Shown: piece after piece, positions 57,438 to 64,000 of the stretch | Position numbering within the stretch: position 1 is the first letter of the stretch | How the letters are laid out: every line of letters begins with the position of its first letter | From: an uncultured Flavobacteriaceae bacterium | GTDB taxonomy: Bacteria > Bacteroidota > Bacteroidia > Flavobacteriales > Flavobacteriaceae | Length of the DNA stretch: 64,000 bases | Reading direction: 5' to 3' | Assembly: GCA_913048115.1 (NCBI GenBank) | Contig: CAJWVI010000005.1 | Span: forward strand, 1 to 64,000 | Translations under genes and position numbers: made by a program | The notes under the pieces: model-generated | What the model was told of the DNA's origin: nothing | Database searches by the model: none | What the model saw: the letters and a program-made list of their open reading frames with translations, nothing else

Positions 57438-58751
57438 TTATGCTCTTAATTGTTCAACAAAATCGATGACCGCACTATGAGAAATTTGCTGTGTCGTGAA
57501 ATGTACTACAGCTGCCTGTTTTTCTGTATCGGTGGCTTGTACCCCATTTAAAATATTCATTAAATGCATTTTCATGTGCCCTTTCTGTATACCAGTGGTT
57601 ACCAAAGAGCGCAATGCGGCAAAGTTTTGTGCTAAGCCTGCAACAGCTACTAACTGCATTAATTTCTTAGCATTTGGGTTTTGTAAAAGATCAAAAGAAA
57701 AGCGCACCAAAGGATGTAATGATGTTAAGCCACCAACGGTTCCTAGGGCTAGTGGAAGTTCAATCCACATTTTAAAAACATTGTCTTCAATCTCTGCGTG
57801 TGTTAAACTGCTATATTGACCATCTTTAGATGCATAGGCATGTATCCCAGCCTCTACCGCTCTAAAGTCATTTCCTGTAGCTAGAATAACAGCGTCAATG
57901 CCGTTCATGATTCCTTTGTTGTGGGTAACGGCTCTTCTTGGAGTTGCCTTAGCGATAGCGATAGCACGAACTAACTTTTCTGCAAATACGCGTCCTGAAA
58001 CATCTTTTTGAGCCAATTGATCTACATGGCAGGATACAGAAGCGCGAACCAAGCACTCTGGTACATAGTTAGACAAAATACTCATAACAACTTCTGGAAA
58101 GGTGTTAGCGCTTTTAAAAAGGTGATATGTTTTAGCCTCTCTTTCAAAAGTTTGAGCAAATGTCTCTAGACACGTATTAATAAAATTGGCGCCCATAGCA
58201 TCCAATGTTTCAAAGGTGCAATGTAGTTGAAAAAACCCCTCTAGAGTTTGGGTGGTATCAATGAGCTTGATGTCTACCAGGCCACCTCCACGCTTCTTCA
58301 TGTTTTTTTCAACAGCGATAATACTAGCCACTAGTTTGGGCTTTATAAAGGCAAAAAAGCCTGTCATGTCTGTCACATTTCCGAAGTAGTTGAGATGTAC
58401 TTGGCCATTTTTAATAGTGCTAATAACCTGTGTGGTAAAGCCTCCCTTTTCTAGCCAAAATTTTGCAGCATTACTAGCGGCAGCAACTACAGAGCTTTCT
58501 TCAATCACCATAGGGATTGTGTACAAGGTGTTGTTGATTAAAAAGTTGGGTGCAACCCCCATTGGTAGGTAGTAGTTGGATATGGTGTTTTCTATGAAAT
58601 CATCATGTAGTTTTTGGAGCGCTGTGTTGCTATTCCAGTACGTTTGAAGCACTTCAGTAGCGGTCTCATTTCCATTAAAATAGGCCTGTGTAAGCCACGT
58701 AATTTTTTGAGACTTGGAAAGTTTTGAAAATCCTGAAACGGGATTCGTCAT
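57438..58751 (-). CDS. mvaA: Hydroxymethylglutaryl-CoA reductase, degradative (class II) type
   Basis: GFSKLSKSQKITWL; ENTISNYYLPMGVAPNFLINN; MVIEESSVVAAASNAAKFW; NKGIMNGIDAVILATGNDFRAVEAG. Confidence 0.93.
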   Translation of the reverse strand: MTNPVSGFSKLSKSQKITWLTQAYFNGNETATEVLQTYWNSNTALQKLHDDFIENTISNYYLPMGVAPNFLINNTLYTIPMVIEESSVVAAASNAAKFWLEKGGFTTQVISTIKNGQVHLNYFGNVTDMTGFFAFIKPKLVASIIAVEKNMKKRGGGLVDIKLIDTTQTLEGFFQLHCTFETLDAMGANFINTCLETFAQTFEREAKTYHLFKSANTFPEVVMSILSNYVPECLVRASVSCHVDQLAQKDVSGRVFAEKLVRAIAIAKATPRRAVTHNKGIMNGIDAVILATGNDFRAVEAGIHAYASKDGQYSSLTHAEIEDNVFKMWIELPLALGTVGGLTSLHPLVRFSFDLLQNPNAKKLMQLVAVAGLAQNFAALRSLVTTGIQKGHMKMHLMNILNGVQATDTEKQAAVVHFTTQQISHSAVIDFVEQLRA

Positions 58752-58943
58752 ACATTTGAGTTTTAAGCTACAAAGATACTATAAAGCTTAGTATGTTGTT
58801 GAATATGAAAGCATCTTGAAATTTTAATTTTTTTAGATTATATGTTTTTTTGTACACGCTAGGCTGACCTTGTATTTAACCCTCAAAATAGGACCTAGTT
58901 TCATATAATTTTGTTAAACTTGTGTTATCATAAAATTAACATA

Positions 58944-61121
58944 TTGAAGACTACAACCTACCTACGATTTTTTCTGCTTTTTCTTATAACAATTAGTTCT
59001 GTAACGGGACAACAAAAAGACATCACTCTTGAAGAAATTTGGAGTGGGGGATTTAGAACGCAAGGTTTAGAGGAGTTACGCTCATTGAAAAACGGCAAAC
59101 AATACGCGGTTCTAAATTACAACAGGCGCTCTAGTGCATCCACGGTTGATGTGTATGATTATAAAACCGGAGAAAAAGTAAAGACTGTAGTCTCTTCAAA
59201 TCAAGTCGAGGGAGCTACTTATTTTTTAACATACAGCTTTAGTGAGGATGAATCTAAGCTTTTACTAGCAACAGATCTAGAACAAATTTACAGGCGTTCT
59301 TCTTTGGGTACTTATTATGTGTATGACATATATAACAAAGAAATGACTCCTGTCTCTGAACAAAAAATACAAGAACCTGTTTTAAATGCTGCAGGAACTA
59401 AAGTGGCCTATGGCTATAATAATAATATCTTTATTAAAGACTTAGCTAGTGGCAGCACCACACAAATTACAAATGATGGATTAAAAAACAGCATCATTAA
59501 TGGTATTACAGACTGGGTGTATGAAGAAGAGTTTGCATTTGTGCGCGCCTTTGACTGGAACAAAGATGGGACCAAGATTGGGTACATAAAGTTTGATGAG
59601 AGTGAAGTGCCTCGTTTTTCTATGGATGTGTACGGTACAGACCTGTACCCTACTCAACAAGTATTTAAATACCCTAAAGCTGGAGATCCTAATGCTAGTG
59701 TTAGTCTGCACGTATATGATGTAGAGGCCGGAAGAACAAGCAACGTAGATCTATCTGCTTATAATACCTACTATATTCCAAGAATTAAATGGACTATGGA
59801 TACTAATGTACTAAGTGTACAAACTACAAACAGAAAACAAAATGTTGTAGACCTTATTTTTGTTGACACCTATAACAATGAGACCTCATTAGTGCATCAA
59901 GAAAAAGATGATGCCTATGTTGATATTACAGATGATCTCACCTTTTTTGAAGACAATAGTTTTATCTGGACTAGTGAGCGTGATGGATGGAACCATATCT
60001 ATCATTTCAATAAAAACGGAAAACTTAAAAACCAAATCACAAAGGGCGCTTGGGAGGTAACCAATTATTACGGCTATGACCCAATGAGCAATACTGTTTT
60101 TTATCAAAGCACAGAAAATGGGAGTATTAACCGTGGCGTGTATAGTGTCGATGTTAAAGGCACTAATAAAAAAGGCCTCTCTGTGCAGCAGGGAACAAAT
60201 AGTGCTTCTTTTAGTGCAGATTTTTCTTATTTCATTAACACCTTTCAAAGCGCAACATCGCCAAGTGTGTATTCTTTAAATGATGCAAAGACAGGTGCTG
60301 TTGTTAAAGAGATTAAAAACAATACAGCAGTAGCAACTAAAGTTGCAGGCTATAAAGTATCTCCTAAAGAATTTTCTACTATTTCTATCAATGGGTATGA
60401 TTTAAATATGTACACCATCAAACCTCTTGATTTTGATGCCAGTAAGCAATACCCATTGTTTATGTATCAGTACTCGGGTCCAGGTTCACAAAATGTAGCA
60501 AATCGATGGAATGCGAGTAATGATTACTGGCATCAAATGTTGGCCCAGCAAGGATATATTGTAGTATGTATAGATGGAAGAGGGACAGGATTAAAAGGAA
60601 GAGATTTCAAGAAAGTAACTCAATTAGAACTTGGGAAATACGAGGTGCAAGATCAAATTGATGCTGCAAAAAAATTGGGTACTAAATCTTATATTGACGC
60701 AAGTAGAATAGGTATTTGGGGCTGGAGCTATGGAGGCTTTATGTCTAGTAATTGTTTGTTTCAAGGAGCAGACACCTTTGCTATGGCTATAGCTGTTGCG
60801 CCTGTAAGTAGTTGGAGGTTTTATGACACCATCTACACAGAACGGTACATGGCTACCCCTCAAGAAAACGCAAAGGGCTATGATGCTAATTCGCCAATAT
60901 CTCATGTCGATAAAATGAAAGGGTCATTTTTACTAGTACATGGTAGTGCAGATGATAATGTACATGTGCAAAATACAACGCGTTTGGTAGAGGCCTTAGT
61001 GCAAGCCAATAAACAGTTTGACTGGGCGATCTATCCAGACAAAAACCATGGTATTTATGGAGGTAACACCCGCTTACATCTATACACCAAGATGACTAAT
61101 TTTATTAAAGAGAACTTATAA
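58944..61121 (+). CDS. S9 family peptidase (dipeptidyl peptidase IV-like), TTG start likely
   Basis: DPPIV N-terminal propeller; catalytic GIWGWSYGGFMSSN, HGSADDNVHVQNT, DKNHGIYGG. Confidence 0.94.
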   Translation: MKTTTYLRFFLLFLITISSVTGQQKDITLEEIWSGGFRTQGLEELRSLKNGKQYAVLNYNRRSSASTVDVYDYKTGEKVKTVVSSNQVEGATYFLTYSFSEDESKLLLATDLEQIYRRSSLGTYYVYDIYNKEMTPVSEQKIQEPVLNAAGTKVAYGYNNNIFIKDLASGSTTQITNDGLKNSIINGITDWVYEEEFAFVRAFDWNKDGTKIGYIKFDESEVPRFSMDVYGTDLYPTQQVFKYPKAGDPNASVSLHVYDVEAGRTSNVDLSAYNTYYIPRIKWTMDTNVLSVQTTNRKQNVVDLIFVDTYNNETSLVHQEKDDAYVDITDDLTFFEDNSFIWTSERDGWNHIYHFNKNGKLKNQITKGAWEVTNYYGYDPMSNTVFYQSTENGSINRGVYSVDVKGTNKKGLSVQQGTNSASFSADFSYFINTFQSATSPSVYSLNDAKTGAVVKEIKNNTAVATKVAGYKVSPKEFSTISINGYDLNMYTIKPLDFDASKQYPLFMYQYSGPGSQNVANRWNASNDYWHQMLAQQGYIVVCIDGRGTGLKGRDFKKVTQLELGKYEVQDQIDAAKKLGTKSYIDASRIGIWGWSYGGFMSSNCLFQGADTFAMAIAVAPVSSWRFYDTIYTERYMATPQENAKGYDANSPISHVDKMKGSFLLVHGSADDNVHVQNTTRLVEALVQANKQFDWAIYPDKNHGIYGGNTRLHLYTKMTNFIKENL

Positions 61122-61154
61122 TCAATAAATAATTAATAATTAATATTCACTAAT

Positions 61155-62744
61155 ATGGAATTTAAATTTGGAGGTTCACAGACAAACCAAAAAACGGTGC
61201 TAGGGCACCCATCTGGTTTGTTTGTTTTGTTTTTTACAGAAATGTGGGAGCGTTTTTCTTACTATGGTATGCGAGCACTCTTAGTGCTTTTCTTGATATC
61301 TTCAGTACTTGACGAAGGTTGGGGCTGGGATCGCTCAGAAGCATTAGTATTATATGCTTGGTATACTGGTTTAGTATACATTACACCTATTTTTGGTGGA
61401 TTGATTGCAGATAAAATAATGGGCTATCGCAATGCTATTATTTTAGGAGCATTGTTAATGACCTTGGGTCATGCTTCTATGGCTCTAGAAGGAGTTGCAG
61501 ATCCATTTTTCTATTTAGGTCTTGGTTTGTTGATTATTGGAAACGGTTTATTTAAACCGAATATTTCTTCAATGGTTGGACAGCTTTACAAAGGTCAGGG
61601 AGATGAGAAAGATGCTGGTTATACTATTTTCTATATGGGTATCAACGCAGGGGCCTTTTTAGGTATTTTACTTTGTGGGTATATTGGCGAAAAAATAGGA
61701 TGGCACTTTGGGTTTGGTCTAGCGGGTATCTTTATGCTTTTTGGAATGTTACAATTCTATTTTGCGCAAACTATTTTTGGAAAAATTGGATTGTCACCAA
61801 AAAATGCTGAAGATTTTGATGATGCAATCGAAGACGCAGTAGAACACACAAAAGATGCTGTTGAAGAAACAGTACCTGATGCAGAAACAAGTAAAGTAAC
61901 AAAAGATAGATTGGTGGTAATTGGAATTCTTGCCTTCTTTACTATTTTCTTTTGGTGGGCTTTTGAACAAGCAGGAGGGTCTATGACTATTTTCGCAAAA
62001 GATTATACAGATCGTCTATTAACTGGAGACGGAGCTGCTACTTTTAAGATATTTAATACCCTATTGACCATTATACCAATGATTATTATTACTTGGGTAC
62101 TTTCTATGTTGTTTAAACAAACGTTTGCTAAATACTCGTTATCTAATATCCTTTTAGGAACTAGTTTTGTTATTATTTGGGGTATCGTAATCTGGATGCT
62201 ACAAAGAGAATGGGTGTCTGAATCTGCAGAGGTTCCTGCTTCTTGGTTTGGGATCTTAAATTCATTCTTTATAATTGCATTTGCGCCGTTATTCTCTAAA
62301 ATATGGGCCAGTAAGTTGAATCCTACAGGTCCTGTAAAATTTGCCATTGGTCTTATTTTGTTAGGTCTTGGGTTTGGAGTGTTGGCGTATGGCTCGATGG
62401 GGATTCCATTAGGAGCTAAAACAGCATCTGTAAGTATGATTTTCTTAATAGTAGCCTATTTGTTACATACTCTAGGAGAGCTTTGTGTTTCTCCAGTAGG
62501 ACTCTCTTATGTAAGTAAACTAGCGCCGGTGAAGCTTGTTGGATTGATGTTTGGAGTTTGGTTTGTAGCCAACTTTATAGCAAATACAGCAGCCGGTATT
62601 ACAGGTAGTTATATGGATCCAATTCTTGAAGAGAAAGGGCTTACTTATTTCTTTATGATCTTTACATTGATTCCTATTGCAGCAGGTATTGTAATGTTAT
62701 TGCTTAACAAAATGCTCTTAAAGAAGATGCACGGTATTCGTTAA
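61155..62744 (+). CDS. Peptide MFS transporter (POT/PTR2 family)
   Basis: HPSGLFVLFFTEMWERFSYYGMRALLVLFL; GNGLFKPNISSMVGQLY; FYMGINAGAFLG. Confidence 0.94.
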   Translation: MEFKFGGSQTNQKTVLGHPSGLFVLFFTEMWERFSYYGMRALLVLFLISSVLDEGWGWDRSEALVLYAWYTGLVYITPIFGGLIADKIMGYRNAIILGALLMTLGHASMALEGVADPFFYLGLGLLIIGNGLFKPNISSMVGQLYKGQGDEKDAGYTIFYMGINAGAFLGILLCGYIGEKIGWHFGFGLAGIFMLFGMLQFYFAQTIFGKIGLSPKNAEDFDDAIEDAVEHTKDAVEETVPDAETSKVTKDRLVVIGILAFFTIFFWWAFEQAGGSMTIFAKDYTDRLLTGDGAATFKIFNTLLTIIPMIIITWVLSMLFKQTFAKYSLSNILLGTSFVIIWGIVIWMLQREWVSESAEVPASWFGILNSFFIIAFAPLFSKIWASKLNPTGPVKFAIGLILLGLGFGVLAYGSMGIPLGAKTASVSMIFLIVAYLLHTLGELCVSPVGLSYVSKLAPVKLVGLMFGVWFVANFIANTAAGITGSYMDPILEEKGLTYFFMIFTLIPIAAGIVMLLLNKMLLKKMHGIR

Positions 62745-62764
62745 GAACACAATTTTTATTAACA

Positions 62765-62795
62765 AAAAACGTTCCATTTTATGGAACGTTTTTTG
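62765..62795 (+). terminator. Rho-independent terminator after POT transporter gene
   Basis: AAAAACGTTCCATTTTATGGAACGTTTTTTG. Confidence 0.85.
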
Positions 62796-62808
62796 TTTAA
62801 TATACCCT

Positions 62809-63357
62809 ATGAAAAATTTACTTTTATTACTAATGGTTCTTGTTTCAACCACTACTGTTAATGCTCAAAAAAAGATTAACTGGATGTCTATTAATGACGC
62901 CCTTGCAGCCCAAGCCCAAAACCCAAAATATATTTTTATTGACATGTATACACCCTGGTGTGGCCCTTGCAAGCTGCTAGATAGAAATACATTTACCAAT
63001 AAAGATGTAATAGAATATTTTAATACGCATTATTACGCGGTTAAGTTTAATGCAGAGGGTATTGAGCCTGTACGCTATATGGATCAGCCTTTTGGAAACC
63101 CTTCCTACGATCCAGCAAAATCTACCCGTAGAAACTCTCAACATCAATTTGCAAAGCACTTAGGTGTTAAGGCATATCCAACCCTCGCTTTTTTAAATAT
63201 GAAGGGCCAATTACTTACCAACGTACAGGGCTACCAAACTGCTCAACAATTAGAATTGTACTTGAAACTATTTGTCACAGAAGTATACTTAGATTTTAAA
63301 TCACAAAATGATTTTAGCACCTATATCACTAATTTTAAACCTGCTTTTGTAGAGTAA
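62809..63357 (+). CDS. Secreted thioredoxin-family protein, tandem copy 1
   Basis: Signal peptide; YIFIDMYTPWCGPCKLLDRNTFTNKDVIEYFNTHYYAVKFNAEG. Confidence 0.9.
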   Translation: MKNLLLLLMVLVSTTTVNAQKKINWMSINDALAAQAQNPKYIFIDMYTPWCGPCKLLDRNTFTNKDVIEYFNTHYYAVKFNAEGIEPVRYMDQPFGNPSYDPAKSTRRNSQHQFAKHLGVKAYPTLAFLNMKGQLLTNVQGYQTAQQLELYLKLFVTEVYLDFKSQNDFSTYITNFKPAFVE

Positions 63358-63361
63358 GTTG

Positions 63362-63369
63362 TATCTTTG
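63362..63369 (+). promoter_or_regulatory. Putative -7 element (TATCTTTG) upstream of thioredoxin copy 2
   Basis: Exact TAnnTTTG match 19 nt before the ATG at 63388; no well-spaced -33 found. Confidence 0.4.
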
Positions 63370-63387
63370 CTCGTCAATATAATACTT

Positions 63388-63933
63388 ATGAAACAAGCAT
63401 TTTTTTTAGTCACACTATTTTTAGTGACAAGCACCCTAACTGCTCAGAAAATAGATTGGATGACTATGGATGAGGCCTTAGCGGCCCAACAGCAAACTCC
63501 TAAAAAAATATTTATGGATGTCTATACCTCTTGGTGTGGCCCCTGTAAATTATTAGATAAAAATACCTTTACCAATAAAGATGTTATTGCTTACGTTAGT
63601 GAAAATTATTATGCGGTAAAATTTAACGCAGAGGGCAAGGACGCTGTCACCTATCAAGGCTTTACTTATACAAACCCTAACTATAGAGAAGCAAGACGTG
63701 GTAGAAATGCCACTCACTTTTTTGCCGACGCCCTAAAGCTTCAAGGGTATCCTAGTTTGGTATTTTTTGAAGATGAGGGTTCATTAATCCAAGCTGTTTC
63801 TGGCTACAAAACTCCACAACAATTAGAGCTGTATTTAAAAATGATCGCCACAAATGATTATAAGGAGGTGACTTCGCTTGCTAAATGGAAGGTGTATCAA
63901 GATAATTTTAAAGCCACCTTCACCTCCAAATAA
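63388..63933 (+). CDS. Secreted thioredoxin-family protein, tandem copy 2
   Basis: Signal peptide; KIFMDVYTSWCGPCKLLDKNTFTNKDVIAYVSENYYAVKFNAEG; ATG at 63388 fits the signal peptide better than the track start at 63367. Confidence 0.9.
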   Translation: MKQAFFLVTLFLVTSTLTAQKIDWMTMDEALAAQQQTPKKIFMDVYTSWCGPCKLLDKNTFTNKDVIAYVSENYYAVKFNAEGKDAVTYQGFTYTNPNYREARRGRNATHFFADALKLQGYPSLVFFEDEGSLIQAVSGYKTPQQLELYLKMIATNDYKEVTSLAKWKVYQDNFKATFTSK

Positions 63934-63954
63934 AATTTATTCCCAGATATAAGC

Positions 63955-63991
63955 TCCCTTTTCATAAGTGCTATGAAAAGGGATTTTTTTT
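63955..63991 (+). terminator. Rho-independent terminator after thioredoxin copy 2
   Basis: TCCCTTTTCATAAGTGCTATGAAAAGGGATTTTTTTTT. Confidence 0.85.
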
Positions 63992-64000
63992 TGTCTACAG

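Noticed and set aside
57496-57819. 107 aa plus-strand ORF within HMG-CoA reductase
   Set aside because: Antisense to conserved HMGR motifs.
59889-60248. 119 aa minus-strand ORF within the S9 peptidase
   Set aside because: Antisense shadow ORF.
1-64000. CRISPR arrays, IS elements, integrases, phage genes, rRNA
   Set aside because: No regularly spaced direct repeats, transposase-like ORFs, or rRNA-like sequence noticed on reading; the single tRNA-Phe has no adjacent integrase.

Overview
This 64 kb window looks like chromosomal sequence from a marine Flavobacteriia/Bacteroidetes bacterium. The evidence is low GC, SprA of the type IX secretion system, TAnnTTTG-type promoter motifs, frequent TTG starts and a DTE-type proteorhodopsin. 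Most of it is housekeeping or conserved accessory gene content: queG, maeB, ruvA-sprA-gcvH-vanZ-tonB, a ctaB/cox3/SCO block, a MacB-like ABC efflux locus with two permeases and two adaptors, tsaB, mevalonate-pathway genes, rluB, coaX-OMP-TPR-lptC-CNNM-PPIase, and HMGR/GHMP kinase-S9 peptidase-POT transporter-thioredoxins. The most notable segments are: (1) a minus-strand arsenosugar-type operon of about 9 kb (37.3-46.2 kb) with arsM, arsS, PNP, two DUF2064/TIGR04283-type glycosyltransferases, a rhodanese, DUF547, a MerT-like CC membrane protein and polysaccharide-type GT2 enzymes; (2) a divergent blh/proteorhodopsin pair beside mevalonate-pathway genes; (3) a nitrilase with branch-1 hallmarks; (4) two genes (queG and a GT-87-like membrane glycosyltransferase) whose coding sequence clearly extends upstream of any ATG/GTG/TTG, with ATT as the best start candidate. 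I saw no CRISPR array, rRNA, transposase or prophage. Calls rest on reading the translations by eye; no database search was run.
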